DNA of 64,000 nucleotides, from assembly GCA_003211205.1 (NCBI GenBank), contig QCTJ01000006.1, forward strand, positions 1 to 64,000, given 5' to 3'. Shown one piece after another: positions 1 through 9,592 of this stretch; the stretch's first letter is position 1, and each line of letters opens with the position of its first letter. The notes under the pieces were generated by a model. It had not been told where the DNA came from, did no database searches, and worked only from the letters and a program-made list of their open reading frames with translations. This DNA is from Synechococcus sp. AG-673-F03. GTDB taxonomy: Bacteria > Cyanobacteriota > Cyanobacteriia > PCC-6307 > Cyanobiaceae. A program made the position numbers and the translations under genes.

Positions 1-1054
1 CGATGTGGATGGTTCTCACTGCCCAGGCATGGCGCAGGTCATAAGGGGTGAGGGGAAGGTCGTAGCGCCGAAATTGCTCGGTGACCCGGCGTCCCACCTG
101 CTGCAGGGTCGTTGTCCTCAGATCAGTGCTGATCACCGGTAGCGCCTGCGGCTCTGGTCCAAGTTTCAGAAGGTCAAACCGCTCGACCCAGTCCGGGTTG
201 AAAGGCCAAACCTGATGCTCACCCGTTTTGGTGGTGGGCAAGACCCGGATTACGCGATCTCCCGCGTCGCTCAGTGCGGAGAGGTCGCTGAAGAACACTT
301 CATGGTTGCGAAGGCCATAGGTGGCCATCAGGCCATAGACCAGTCGCCAGCGTGGATTGGGAATCCGCAGGATGCTCTCGAGAATTTGCTGGTCGCTGGG
401 GAGCTGGCGGAAGCGGGCTCGATGCAGGCCATAGCCGGCCGCCTCTGCTCGCCAGTTCTCGGGCAGTTCCAGTTCCAGGTGCCTGGCCAGGCTGCCCAGG
501 GCTGTGCTGCATTGTTGGCGACTGCGGCTTCCATCGGGGTAGCTGTGCAGGGTCTGAAGCAGCAGCTTGGCGCCGATTCGCCCCGTGTCCTTGCCGGCCA
601 GTGTGCGCAGTCGTCGCAGATAGGGGTTGTAGGCACCTGTCCATGTGGTTCGACTGCCAGCAGGTGAGCGTCGCCGTCGTGGATCAGCAAAAAAGGCTTG
701 CTCGAAGGTCTGGAGTTGCTGATCCAGCAGATGGCGAGTTCCAGCTGCAGCGCCGGATGTGCTCGCCGTTTGCGCAGGCGCCTTGATCCACTGCTCCCAT
801 CGAAACTGGTCGCGCTTGAGCTGGGCATCGATCACCCGAGCGATCTGCTCGGCTTCGCGCAATCCATCCCTGTCGTTCTCAAGGCCGAGGCTGAGACGTT
901 GCACCGATCGCTTGCCGGGTTTTTCACGCCCAGGTAACAAGCCACGCAGGTTTAACCGGCGACCGCGACATTCGATACGTAAGCCGATGCCGATCGAGGC
1001 CAGCGCTGCATTCGAATTTCGCCTGATCTGTTCAAGAGGCTCGCTGGGAGTCAT
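1..1054 (-). CDS. tyrosine recombinase / integrase-family protein (3' end outside window)
   Basis: Read by hand on the minus strand, an open frame of 351 codons runs off the left edge. The start is an ATG preceded by an AAGGAAAGG ribosome site. The C-terminal half looks like a tyrosine recombinase catalytic domain: the first catalytic Arg lies in YGLRNHE (about residue 248), a beta-hairpin Lys in LPTTKTGEH (about 275), and the box II Arg in [11 protein letters not shown] (about 337). The usual His of HxxR is Tyr here. The catalytic Tyr would lie beyond the edge. The N-terminal 200 residues are basic, as expected for an arm/core-binding domain. It could be a resident chromosomal recombinase rather than part of a mobile island, because no att repeats or phage genes are seen next to it. 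Confidence 0.75.
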   Translation of the reverse strand, partial: MTPSEPLEQIRRNSNAALASIGIGLRIECRGRRLNLRGLLPGREKPGKRSVQRLSLGLENDRDGLREAEQIARVIDAQLKRDQFRWEQWIKAPAQTASTSGAAAGTRHLLDQQLQTFEQAFFADPRRRRSPAGSRTTWTGAYNPYLRRLRTLAGKDTGRIGAKLLLQTLHSYPDGSRSRQQCSTALGSLARHLELELPENWRAEAAGYGLHRARFRQLPSDQQILESILRIPNPRWRLVYGLMATYGLRNHEVFFSDLSALSDAGDRVIRVLPTTKTGEHQVWPFNPDWVERFDLLKLGPEPQALPVISTDLRTTTLQQVGRRVTEQFRRYDLPLTPYDLRHAWAVRTIHI

Positions 1055-1125
1055 CCTTTCCTTCAGGACATCGTCAAGATGCCGTTAACGCGGGTTACTC
1101 TCAAGCCCTGCAATCGTTTCCAGAC

Positions 1126-2301
1126 ATGGCTCGGGTCGGTGTCGTACTGCTCAATCTGGGTGGCCCTGAGCGGATTCAGGACGTAGGTCCCTTTCTTTTT
1201 AATCTCTTCGCGGATCCGGAGATCATCCGGCTGCCGATTCCAGCTCTGCAGAAGCCTCTGGCTTGGTTGATCAGCACCCTTCGCAGCGGCAAGTCACAGA
1301 GCGCCTACCGCTCCATCGGTGGCGGTTCTCCACTGCGTCGGATCACCGAGCAGCAGGCTCGAGAGCTGCAGAGCCTGCTGCGGCAACGGGGTATCGAGGC
1401 CACCAGCTACGTGGCCATGCGCTACTGGCATCCCTTCACAGAGTCTGCCGTTGCGGATATCAAGGCCGACGGAATGGATCAGGTGGTTGTGCTGCCGCTT
1501 TACCCACACTTCTCCATCAGCACCAGTGGTTCAAGTTTCAGGGAGCTCCAGCGCCTGCGTCAGGGGGATGGTGTCTTCGAGAAGCTGCCAATCCGCTGCA
1601 TCCGCAGCTGGTTTGACCACCCTGGCTACGTCACAGCGATGGCTGAGCTGATCGCTGAGGAAGTCCGCAATAGCGATGACCCCCACAAGGCTCATGTCTT
1701 CTTCAGTGCCCATGGCGTACCGAAGAGTTATGTCGAAGAAGCCGGTGATCCTTATCAACAGGAAATCGAGGCTTGCACGGCTCTGATCATGAAGAGGCTC
1801 GAGGAGCTTCTGGGCCACGACAACCCTCACACCCTCGCTTATCAAAGCCGTGTGGGTCCGGTCGAGTGGCTGAAGCCTTACACCGAAGAAGCCCTCGAAG
1901 AGCTCGGCAAAGCCAAAATCAACGACCTTGTCGTGGTTCCGATCAGCTTTGTCAGCGAGCACATCGAAACGCTCGAGGAAATTGACATCGAGTACCGCGA
2001 ACTCGCCACCGAGTCCGGTGTGGTGAATTTTCGGCGCGTCCGTGCTCTCGACACCTATCCCCGCTTCATCGAGGGATTGGCTGATCTTGTGGTCACCAGC
2101 CTTGAAGGTCCTGAAGTCAGCCTTGATGCGGCAGCTGAACTCCCAACCAAGGTGAAGCTCTATCCCCAGGAGAAATGGGAGTGGGGCTGGAACAACAGTT
2201 CCGAAGTCTGGAACGGGCGATTGGCCATGCTGGGCTTCTCCGCGTTTCTGCTCGAGATCATCAGTGGCCAGGGTCCTCTGCATGCACTCGGACTGCTCTG
2301 A
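1126..2301 (+). CDS. hemH: ferrochelatase with C-terminal CAB-like helix
   Basis: Inserts Fe2+ into protoporphyrin IX, the last step of protoheme synthesis. The 391-residue protein begins [15 protein letters not shown], the family's conserved opening, and carries the SAHGVP motif with the catalytic His near residue 193. Residues 350-391 form the extra domain found in cyanobacteria and plastids: [18 protein letters not shown] is an ExxNGRxAMxGF chlorophyll-a/b-binding motif followed by a hydrophobic helix. It therefore probably sits at the thylakoid membrane and may sense or bind chlorophyll. It lies upstream of ilvB on the same strand with a 60-base gap. Confidence 0.96.
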   Translation: MARVGVVLLNLGGPERIQDVGPFLFNLFADPEIIRLPIPALQKPLAWLISTLRSGKSQSAYRSIGGGSPLRRITEQQARELQSLLRQRGIEATSYVAMRYWHPFTESAVADIKADGMDQVVVLPLYPHFSISTSGSSFRELQRLRQGDGVFEKLPIRCIRSWFDHPGYVTAMAELIAEEVRNSDDPHKAHVFFSAHGVPKSYVEEAGDPYQQEIEACTALIMKRLEELLGHDNPHTLAYQSRVGPVEWLKPYTEEALEELGKAKINDLVVVPISFVSEHIETLEEIDIEYRELATESGVVNFRRVRALDTYPRFIEGLADLVVTSLEGPEVSLDAAAELPTKVKLYPQEKWEWGWNNSSEVWNGRLAMLGFSAFLLEIISGQGPLHALGLL

Positions 2302-2361
2302 ACTTCGGCAAACCGACAGGCGGGCCCTTAATCTTGAGGGTCAGTTCCCCGTGTCGACACA

Positions 2362-4173
2362 GTGACGCTGATCTCCGCTCCCACGGCCGACACAGCGTCC
2401 AACAGCGATGGAAGTCGCCGGATGAGCGGAGCCCAGGCCTTGATGGATGCTCTGCGCCTGCACGGTGTGGATACGATTTTCGGCTACCCAGGCGGCGCCA
2501 TTCTTCCGATCTACGACGCCCTGCATGTGGCAGAGAGCGAGGGTTGGTTGCGTCATTTCCTTGTGCGTCATGAACAAGGCGGAACCCATGCTGCTGATGC
2601 CTATGCGCGTGCGACCGGCAGAGTCGGTGTGTGCTTCGGAACGTCCGGTCCTGGGGCGACCAACCTGGTCACGGGCATTGCCACCGCTCAGATGGATTCT
2701 GTGCCGATGGTGGTGATCACCGGTCAGGTTCCGAGGACGGCGATTGGAACCGATGCCTTCCAGGAAACCGATATCTTCGGCATCACCTTGCCGATCGTGA
2801 AACATTCATGGGTTGTGCGAAACCCCGCATATCTCGGTTCGGTGGTTGCCCAGGCCTTTCACATTGCCGCCTCGGGTCGACCCGGTCCCGTTTTGATTGA
2901 TATCCCTAAGGATGTTGGCCAGGAGGTGTTTGATTACATCCCGGTTCAGCCAGGATCCGTCGTTCCTGCTGGGTTCGGCTCCACTCCAGCGCCTGATTTC
3001 CAGTCGATCGAGGCAGCACTTGACCTGATCTCCGAAGCCAAGCGCCCTCTCCTCTACGTGGGGGGCGGTGCAATTGCCTCATCCGCTCACGACAGCATCG
3101 CCGTGCTCGCAGAGCGTTACCAGATTCCCGTCACCACGACGTTGATGGGTAAGGGCGCCTTTGACGAGAACCACCCGCTGGCGCTGGGCATGCTGGGCAT
3201 GCACGGCACGGCCTACGCCAATTTTGCTGTAACCGATTGCGATTTGCTGATTGCTGTCGGTGCTCGCTTTGATGACCGGGTGACCGGCAAGCTCGATACC
3301 TTCGCCCCGCATGCCAGGGTGATTCATTTCGAGATCGATCCGGCTGAGATCGGCAAGAACAGGCGCCCTGATGTCGCCGTTCTCGGTGATGTCGGCACCA
3401 GCCTTGCCGCGCTGGTGGATCTGAGTCTGCGCCGTTCCTCCGAACCTCAGACCAGCATCTGGTTGGAGAGGATCCGCGAGTGGAAACAGCGTTACCCCCT
3501 CTCAATTCCGCCTCAGGAAGGGCCCATCTACCCCCAGGAAGTGCTGATGGCTGTCCGTGATCTGGCCCCCGGCGCCATCGTTACGACGGATGTGGGACAG
3601 CATCAGATGTGGGCTGCTCAGTACCTGCGCAATGGTCCACGTGGCTGGATCAGCAGCGCCGGACTGGGAACGATGGGGTACGGGATGCCTGCAGCTCTTG
3701 GTGCCCAGGTCGCTTGTCCTGATCGCCAGGTGGTGTGCATTGCTGGAGATGCAAGTGTGCTGATGAACATCCAGGAGCTGGGCACTCTCGCTCAATACAG
3801 GCTTCCGGTGAAGGTGGTGATTGTGAACAATCACTGGCAGGGGATGGTTCGTCAGTGGCAGGAGAGTTTCTACGAAGAGCGTTATTCCGCCTCGGACATG
3901 CTGGGTGGCATGCCCGACTTCGAAGCTCTGGCTAAGGCATTTGGCGTGGAGGGGATGAAGATCGTTGAGCGCAATGATCTCCACACCCGACTCGCGGAAG
4001 CGTTCGCTTCACCGCATCCAACCCTGGTGGATGTGCATGTTCGTCGGGGTGAGAATTGCTATCCGATGGTTCCACCCGGTTGCAGCAATGCCCAGATGGT
4101 GGGTCTGCCGGCCCGTCCTGAGTTGGCGTTTCAGGACTCAGGTCGTTCTGCCTCTAATCCAGGAGGCCAGTGA
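2362..4173 (+). CDS. ilvB: acetolactate synthase large (catalytic) subunit
   Basis: First common step of branched-chain amino acid synthesis: joins two pyruvates to acetolactate, or pyruvate plus 2-ketobutyrate to acetohydroxybutyrate, using TPP, Mg2+ and FAD. The 603 residues have the three TPP-enzyme domains. The catalytic Glu lies in [18 protein letters not shown] near residue 70, the GDASVLMN motif with [12 protein letters not shown] near 470-500 is the Mg-TPP site. The start used is GTG; an ATG 20 codons in ([11 protein letters not shown]) is also possible. The regulatory subunit ilvH is not in this window. Its stop overlaps the next gene's GTG start. Confidence 0.96.
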   Translation: MTLISAPTADTASNSDGSRRMSGAQALMDALRLHGVDTIFGYPGGAILPIYDALHVAESEGWLRHFLVRHEQGGTHAADAYARATGRVGVCFGTSGPGATNLVTGIATAQMDSVPMVVITGQVPRTAIGTDAFQETDIFGITLPIVKHSWVVRNPAYLGSVVAQAFHIAASGRPGPVLIDIPKDVGQEVFDYIPVQPGSVVPAGFGSTPAPDFQSIEAALDLISEAKRPLLYVGGGAIASSAHDSIAVLAERYQIPVTTTLMGKGAFDENHPLALGMLGMHGTAYANFAVTDCDLLIAVGARFDDRVTGKLDTFAPHARVIHFEIDPAEIGKNRRPDVAVLGDVGTSLAALVDLSLRRSSEPQTSIWLERIREWKQRYPLSIPPQEGPIYPQEVLMAVRDLAPGAIVTTDVGQHQMWAAQYLRNGPRGWISSAGLGTMGYGMPAALGAQVACPDRQVVCIAGDASVLMNIQELGTLAQYRLPVKVVIVNNHWQGMVRQWQESFYEERYSASDMLGGMPDFEALAKAFGVEGMKIVERNDLHTRLAEAFASPHPTLVDVHVRRGENCYPMVPPGCSNAQMVGLPARPELAFQDSGRSASNPGGQ

Positions 4174-4529
4174 GAGTCGGCATTCTCATTGCAGCTGTCT
4201 TCAGCCTGATGCTGTTGCTCGTGCTGCCTCCCCAGGCTTTTGCCGCCGAGGTTCTGCAGGTGCGCTCAGCAACGCTGCTTCAGATTGGTGACCGCAACCG
4301 TAATTACAGCGTGCAACTGGCTTGTGTTCAGGTGGATCCCGAGGATGAGCAGCAAGCGCAGGATTGGATGCGTCGTGCGCTTCCCCGTCGCCGACGGGTG
4401 AATCTGCGGCCGGAGGGCAGTGCAGATGGTGTCCTGCTGGCCAGGGTCACTGCGATCGGAGATGACCTTGACCTGGGATCTGCGCTGGTGAGTGAAGGTC
4501 TGGCCCAGGTCACATGTCCCGGAGCCTGA
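4170..4529 (+). CDS. small secreted protein, weakly SNase-like
   Basis: A 119-residue protein beginning with GTG just after an AGGAGG ribosome site; the GTGA start overlaps the ilvB stop. Residues 1-25 form a clear signal peptide ending at an AFA-AEV cleavage site. The mature part, with [27 protein letters not shown] near the C-terminus, resembles the end of a staphylococcal-nuclease fold, in which a conserved G-x-x-L-V-x-x-GLA segment follows the catalytic residues. I cannot see the full catalytic Arg/Glu set, so enzymatic activity is not supported. Probably a periplasmic or exported protein conserved among picocyanobacteria. Confidence 0.65.
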   Translation: MRVGILIAAVFSLMLLLVLPPQAFAAEVLQVRSATLLQIGDRNRNYSVQLACVQVDPEDEQQAQDWMRRALPRRRRVNLRPEGSADGVLLARVTAIGDDLDLGSALVSEGLAQVTCPGA

Positions 4530-4530
4530 G

Positions 4531-4755
4531 ATGGCACGCAACCGCGTTGCCTCAGGAATTGTCATGGTGCCCTGTGTGCTTCTGGGCGCAGCTTTTTTGA
4601 GCACGGCCATTTGGGGTGACGCGGCGTCTGGCAACCGTTCTCTCGCGATCGGCATCGGCAGTCTGCTGCTGTTTGCCGGGCTGCTTTCGCTGGCGATTCA
4701 GGGTGGCAGCCCCCAAGCTGAGACCAAGGACGACCCAACAGAGCAGTCCCCTTAG
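4531..4755 (+). CDS. small two-helix membrane protein
   Basis: A 74-residue protein starting MARNRVASGIV, one base after the stop of the upstream gene, with GGAG just before it. An in-frame upstream ATG exists at 4492, but it would overlap the upstream gene by 38 bases. Two hydrophobic segments (about residues 8-26 and 35-54) suggest two membrane helices; the tail is acidic and polar. No functional family recognised. It is likely translated together with the secreted protein upstream. Confidence 0.6.
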   Translation: MARNRVASGIVMVPCVLLGAAFLSTAIWGDAASGNRSLAIGIGSLLLFAGLLSLAIQGGSPQAETKDDPTEQSP

Positions 4756-4824
4756 GGGGGCGAACAATCGTTCTGATCTCCGCTCGGTAGTGTTTGTACT
4801 AAGGGTCGGGAAAGGAGAGAGCTC

Positions 4825-6492
4825 GTGCTGCGCCTGAGCGAGCTTCGACTGGAGCTGGACCATACGGAGGATGACCTTGAGCAGGCTGTTCTGAGTTGCC
4901 TGCGAGTGCCTCGCGAGCAACTGATCTCCCATCAGTTGGTGAAGCAGAGCATTGATGCCCGTCGTCGGGATCGAATCCGGATCATCTACAGCGTGGATGT
5001 TCAGATACGGGGCGAGAAAGCATTGCTGCGTCGTCGGTCGGCTGACCGGCGCATTCGTCGCAGTCCTGATGAGACCTACCGATTTGTTGCCCGCGCTCCT
5101 TCCAATGCGGTTGATGCGTCAGGGGCGCGGCCCGTGGTGATTGGGGCAGGACCCTGTGGTTATTTCGCAGCACTGCTGCTCGCGCAGATGGGATTTTGCC
5201 CACTTTTGCTGGAGCGCGGACAGGCGGTGAAGCAGAGAAGCCGAGACACGTTCGGATTCTGGCGTCGTCAATCGACGTTCAAGCCCGAATCCAATGTGCA
5301 GTTCGGCGAAGGGGGTGCTGGAACCTTTTCCGATGGCAAGCTCTACAGCCAGGTGAGCGATCCCGTTCATTACGGCCGCAAAGTGTTGGAGGAACTGGTG
5401 AACTGTGGAGCCAATCGCGACATCCTGACCCGTCATCGACCCCATATCGGCACCTTCAAGCTGGCGACAGTGGTGAGGGGGTTGCGCGCTCAGATTGAGG
5501 CTCTGGGCGGTGATGTCCGCTTCGGTTCCCGCGTGGAACAACTTTTGCTGGAACCGACCCACGCCAGCGACGGCAAGCCGATGCGGATCACTGGTCTGCA
5601 ACTCGCCGATGGCAGCCGTCTTGACTGCAGTCAGGTGGTTCTAGCTCCTGGACATTCGGCGAGGGACACCTTCGCGATGTTGGATCGGATCGGTGTTGCC
5701 ATGGAGCGGAAGCCCTTCGCGATTGGTCTTCGGATCGAGCATCCGCAGTCGCTGATCGACAACGCCCGCTGGGGAGATGCCGCTGGCCATCCCTTGCTTG
5801 GAGCCGCTGAATACAAGCTGGTGCATCACGCAGCCAATGGTCGCTGCGTTTACAGCTTCTGTATGTGCCCTGGTGGGTTTGTGGTGGGTGCGACCTCCGA
5901 ACCAGGTCGTGTTGTGACCAATGGCATGAGCCAGCATTCCCGCAACGAACGCAACGCCAACAGCGGGCTGGTGATCCCTGTGTCGGATGCAGACCTGGAG
6001 GCCCATGAGCGCTGGCCCGGGGATCCACTTGCTGGCCTGGTGTTCCAGCGTGAACTTGAATCCCTCGCTTTCCAGCTCGGCGGTGAGGACTACAGCGCCC
6101 CGGTGCAGCGACAGGAGGACTTTGTGGCCGGAAGGCCATCCACGTCTCTCGGATCGGTTCGCCCCTCTTATCAACCTGGGGTCCACCCCTCAGACCTTGC
6201 CGAGCTTCTGCCGCAACCGATGGTGGTGGCCCTGAGGGAAGCTCTGCCGGCCTTCAGTCAGAAAATCTCCGGTTACGACCACCCCGATGCCGTTCTGACG
6301 GGGGTCGAGACCCGTACTTCTTCACCGCTGCGCATCCCTCGGGATGATCGGCTGGAGTCACTCAATGTGCTCGGTCTCACGCCTGCCGGTGAGGGTGCCG
6401 GTTACGCGGGCGGGATCCTTTCGGCAGCGATCGATGGCATCCGTGCCGCTGAAGCGGTTGCATTGCGTCTGCTGGCGCCGACATCGAACTGA
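4825..6492 (+). CDS. FAD-dependent dehydrogenase, COG2509 type
   Basis: A 555-residue flavoprotein. Residues 1-90 form an alpha/beta domain typical of this family (LRLELDHTEDDLEQAVLSCL). The FAD-binding Rossmann motif VVIGAGPCGYFAALLLAQMG starts near residue 105. A second dinucleotide motif and the C-terminal GEGAGYAGGILSAAIDGIRA segment match the family of uncharacterised NAD(P)/FAD dehydrogenases found across cyanobacteria and firmicutes. The substrate is unknown. The start is GTG, six bases after AAAGGAGAG. It ends 13 bases before the convergent pgeF stop. Confidence 0.85.
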   Translation: MLRLSELRLELDHTEDDLEQAVLSCLRVPREQLISHQLVKQSIDARRRDRIRIIYSVDVQIRGEKALLRRRSADRRIRRSPDETYRFVARAPSNAVDASGARPVVIGAGPCGYFAALLLAQMGFCPLLLERGQAVKQRSRDTFGFWRRQSTFKPESNVQFGEGGAGTFSDGKLYSQVSDPVHYGRKVLEELVNCGANRDILTRHRPHIGTFKLATVVRGLRAQIEALGGDVRFGSRVEQLLLEPTHASDGKPMRITGLQLADGSRLDCSQVVLAPGHSARDTFAMLDRIGVAMERKPFAIGLRIEHPQSLIDNARWGDAAGHPLLGAAEYKLVHHAANGRCVYSFCMCPGGFVVGATSEPGRVVTNGMSQHSRNERNANSGLVIPVSDADLEAHERWPGDPLAGLVFQRELESLAFQLGGEDYSAPVQRQEDFVAGRPSTSLGSVRPSYQPGVHPSDLAELLPQPMVVALREALPAFSQKISGYDHPDAVLTGVETRTSSPLRIPRDDRLESLNVLGLTPAGEGAGYAGGILSAAIDGIRAAEAVALRLLAPTSN

Positions 6493-6504
6493 TGCCGGCG
6501 GAAT

Positions 6505-7338
6505 TCAGATCGCAGCTTGCCCAACGATTCCACTCCACTGAACCGCCTTCACCTGATCACGCCGCCAGGAGTGAAACAGGCTGGGCTCAGCGACCGTGCA
6601 GAGCGGACATGTGCTGATCCTGGTGTGGTCAATCCCTTCGGCTTTGAGTTGCTGCACGGCGGCTTGTCGGATATCCAATCGACAGTGACCTTGCTCTGGA
6701 TCGGGATCAATCACGGCTTGCCTCTGCAGCTCCTCGAGTGATCTGGGTTCGGCTGCCAACGCCTCACCCACCTGAAGGGCCACTGACTGCTCCACTTGAT
6801 AGCGCTCACCACTGACCGCTGGTCCTAGGGCGACGATCAGCTGTTCTCTGCAGGCGCCTCGTTGCTCAAGCTTGGCGATGGCCGCGGGAAGGATACGGCT
6901 GGCCATGCCTCGCCAGCCGGCATGGCATGCGGCAACGTGCCCGCTTTTGGGATCCGCGAGCAGAACCGGGGTGCAGTCGGCTCCACAGACCCAGAGGCTC
7001 TGCCCTCCGCGATCGCTCACCAGGCCGTCGGCGTCGGGCCATGGTGGTGCTGCTGCAGCGGAGGCCTCAAGCACGACGTTCCCATGGACCTGCTGGGGGC
7101 GATGAACGGAGACACCGCAGGACAGGTAGGTCGCTAGCTCGTCGGGACCGCGACCCTGCCATCGGCGGGTGAAGAACCCATGCTCAAAGCCAGCTTCATC
7201 CAGTTGATCCGCTGTGAGGTAGTAACCGCCATAACAGCCCACCCAGGTCCAGCCCGGCAGGGTATTGAAGGAGCTGTCGGGCTGAGCGAGTGGATCCTCT
7301 TTCTCAGTGACTGGGTTTGCTCCCTGAGCGGAGCTCAT
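6505..7338 (-). CDS. pgeF: peptidoglycan editing factor / purine nucleoside phosphorylase, PgeF (YfiH) family
   Basis: A 277-residue Cu-oxidase_4 family protein. Its Zn-site signature is visible: CGADCTPVLLADP near residue 125 and AACHAGWRGMASRI near 145, with the earlier His in VHRPQQVHGN. Members remove misincorporated L-Ser from peptidoglycan precursors or act on adenosine; which applies here cannot be told. The ATG overlaps the stop of the Tab2-like gene upstream (ATGA), so it is the last cistron of a three-gene translationally coupled unit. Confidence 0.9.
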   Translation of the reverse strand: MSSAQGANPVTEKEDPLAQPDSSFNTLPGWTWVGCYGGYYLTADQLDEAGFEHGFFTRRWQGRGPDELATYLSCGVSVHRPQQVHGNVVLEASAAAAPPWPDADGLVSDRGGQSLWVCGADCTPVLLADPKSGHVAACHAGWRGMASRILPAAIAKLEQRGACREQLIVALGPAVSGERYQVEQSVALQVGEALAAEPRSLEELQRQAVIDPDPEQGHCRLDIRQAAVQQLKAEGIDHTRISTCPLCTVAEPSLFHSWRRDQVKAVQWSGIVGQAAI

Positions 7339-8249
7339 GGTTGCGGCTGATCCCTCAGCATCCAGAAGCCTTCGAACCGCTCACTGTCAGGAGCGCTCTG
7401 CACAGCGATGAACTGAAAGCCATGCAGGTTGTTGCACGACGCCTCCAGCGCGGCGGCGATCTGTTCGGCTTCCTGTTGGCTCAGATCACTGACCAGCCAG
7501 GAGTCATCCTGACCAGCGTCAAGGATCAGCTGGCAAGAGCTCACCCGCAGTCGCACGGGTTCCAGCCCTCCGAGCCAACCTGCGAGAGCCAGGGCTCTGG
7601 TGCGACTGAACAGACGCAGACCGGGAACTTCAAGATTGGACTCGAGAGAGGGGGGGACAGGCAGCAGACCGTTAAAGCCAAGAGGCCAATCGTTCGCATC
7701 CTTCAAGCTGCCCACCGGCAGCCCAGCCCAGGTCCAGGCGTCGCCCCGCACGGCTTCGGGCAAGGGCAAAGGCGGGGTTTCAACAGGGGAAGGCGGCAGG
7801 GCAAGGGGGCCTGCCATGAAGCCCTCTTCCTTGGGGTAAAGCGTCCGCTCTCGTTCATCCAGCCAGTCGAGCAGGGCATAGGTGCGCCTGCTCGACACCA
7901 CTTCCAGCAGCAGCTCTGCTGCCGCACGCTGCACCATCGTTCTCATGGCACTGCGCCAGGCGCGCAGTCTCTGCGGTGGCTTCCAACCCTGCTCTTCAGC
8001 CTCGGCCAAGGCTTCGCTCAGGGCAGCGGCCAACCAGGTGGAATTCACCTCGCTTGCCGGACAGAGCTTCTCGAAGCGGAAGCATTCGTTGCTTTTAATC
8101 TCCGGGGTGCTGATGATCAGCAGCTCCCAGCGCTTCTTCCCATCCTTTTCGAGGATGGGCCTTGAATAGAAGTCCAGCTCCCAGTCGGCCTGACGATCGG
8201 TCCGTGACTGGGGGCCGGCGTCACCGGCAGGCATGGAAGCTGTGATCAT
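7335..8249 (-). CDS. Tab2/ATAB2-family RNA-binding protein
   Basis: The 304-residue protein contains WELDFYSRPILEKDGKKRWELLI (residues 24-46), the hallmark opening of the Tab2/Atab2 family, and continues to a C-terminal WMLRDQPQP. In Chlamydomonas and Arabidopsis members of this family promote translation of photosystem mRNAs, notably psaB; the cyanobacterial role is inferred from that. It sits between an S1-domain protein and pgeF with ATGA overlaps on both sides, which fits a role in translation. The ATG at 8249 was chosen because of that overlap; a second ATG lies five codons later. Confidence 0.85.
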   Translation of the reverse strand: MITASMPAGDAGPQSRTDRQADWELDFYSRPILEKDGKKRWELLIISTPEIKSNECFRFEKLCPASEVNSTWLAAALSEALAEAEEQGWKPPQRLRAWRSAMRTMVQRAAAELLLEVVSSRRTYALLDWLDERERTLYPKEEGFMAGPLALPPSPVETPPLPLPEAVRGDAWTWAGLPVGSLKDANDWPLGFNGLLPVPPSLESNLEVPGLRLFSRTRALALAGWLGGLEPVRLRVSSCQLILDAGQDDSWLVSDLSQQEAEQIAAALEASCNNLHGFQFIAVQSAPDSERFEGFWMLRDQPQP

Positions 8250-9541
8250 CCAGCTGACTGTTCCTGCTGCCTGAGGACGTTACGGGCTCTGTTGGCTCGA
8301 TCGGCAGCCTCGGCCATGACGGTGTCCTTATCGACGAGAAGTTCCCCTGGTTGGCCCTCCAGTAGGGCAGTGTTGAGTGCGATCCGGCCTCGACCGGGGT
8401 CAAGCTCGGTGATCAGAGCTTTCACGGTGTCGCCTTGTCCGAAGACTTCGCGCAGTGAGCGCAGACTGCCTCCGGTGATCACGGACTGATGCAGCAGTCC
8501 ACTGACGCCTCCCAGATCGATGAACAGTCCATAGGGCTTGATCGAGGCCACCTGGCCTTCCACCAACTGCCCCACCTCAAGTTCTGAAAAACGGGCGGCC
8601 GTTGCAGCGCGCTTCTCGGACAGGACCAGTTTGCGGGTCTCGGAGTTGACCTCAAGGAAAGCGACGCCAAGTGTCTTCCCAACCAGTGCTTCGTGGTTTT
8701 CACCCTCTTGAAGCTGTGATCTGGGAATGAAGCCCCTTAATCCTTCGAGGTCGCAAGTAACACCACCTCGATTGAAACCGGTGATTTTGACCTGAGCCAC
8801 CTTGCCGTCCTTGGCGAGCTGCTTGACCTTGTCCCAGCTTTTGCGCAGAGCTAAGGCACGGCAGCTAATGGTGACCATGCCATCGGCGTTCTGTTCACGG
8901 GTGACCAGCACCTCAATCTCGAGCCCCTTGGGAAAGCGCTCCTTCAGATTGGTGATGACCCCAAGCCCACATTCGCTTTTGGGCATGAAGCCGGGAGCCT
9001 TGCCGCCGATATCGACGTACACACCATCACTTTCCATTGCGATCACTGTGCCAGTGACCACCTCACCTGTTGTGCCTACTGGCTCATTGGCATCGAGCGC
9101 TGCGAGGAAGGCATCTTCATCGAAATCAAAATCGTCAACGCTGCGGCTTGCTGCAGTGGATGATTCAGCGGGTGCATTACTCAGCTTGCGGCCTGAATCA
9201 GCAGGGCCGAGTAGGTCGGCCATGGTCATCCCAGCTAGATCGTCATCGTCGGCATCGCGTGATGGAGCGGGAGACGCTTGTGGCCCTCTGGGAGGCGCAG
9301 GGGGGCTGGGAGCAATCGACTGGCTTCCTTCTGCGGCAAGAGCGGCCTGCTCAAGCTGTGCGGCACGCTTCACCGCCGCATCTGCTGCGGCACGGGCCTC
9401 GTCCGCTTCTTTGCGCAGACGATCCTGCTCTTCCCGCTTGCTGATATGCATCACCTGAAGCGGTTTTCGTGGCGGCTGCGCCGAGGCTGCAGCAGCTTTG
9501 CCACCATCAACTCGGGGATTCTGACGTTCTGTTCCGGCCAT
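8246..9541 (-). CDS. S1-domain RNA-binding protein (ribosomal protein S1-like)
   Basis: About 431 residues. The N-terminal third is low-complexity and charged, with an Ala/Glu/Arg-rich coiled-coil-like stretch (KEADEARAAADAAVKRAAQ). At least two to three S1 OB-fold repeats follow: VVTGTVIAMESDGVYVDIGGKAPGF, VAQVKITGFNRGGVTCDLEG and VEGQVASIKPYGLFIDLGG. Cyanobacteria carry two S1-like proteins, and this resembles the shorter, divergent one rather than the main rpsA product. ATGs at 9541 and 9550 are both possible; a further upstream ATG at 9613 would run into the divergent creatininase gene and is unlikely. It is the first gene of the S1-Tab2-PgeF unit. Confidence 0.85.
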   Translation of the reverse strand: MAGTERQNPRVDGGKAAAASAQPPRKPLQVMHISKREEQDRLRKEADEARAAADAAVKRAAQLEQAALAAEGSQSIAPSPPAPPRGPQASPAPSRDADDDDLAGMTMADLLGPADSGRKLSNAPAESSTAASRSVDDFDFDEDAFLAALDANEPVGTTGEVVTGTVIAMESDGVYVDIGGKAPGFMPKSECGLGVITNLKERFPKGLEIEVLVTREQNADGMVTISCRALALRKSWDKVKQLAKDGKVAQVKITGFNRGGVTCDLEGLRGFIPRSQLQEGENHEALVGKTLGVAFLEVNSETRKLVLSEKRAATAARFSELEVGQLVEGQVASIKPYGLFIDLGGVSGLLHQSVITGGSLRSLREVFGQGDTVKALITELDPGRGRIALNTALLEGQPGELLVDKDTVMAEAADRANRARNVLRQQEQSAG

Positions 9542-9592
9542 GGAACCCATTGTCCTTGGCAGGTCAGTCTGACAGCAGGAGGTTGATTCAAG

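Noticed and set aside
1531-2283. A 250-codon antisense open frame across hemH
   Set aside because: HemH motifs are continuous across the same stretch; the antisense frame is a codon-bias shadow.
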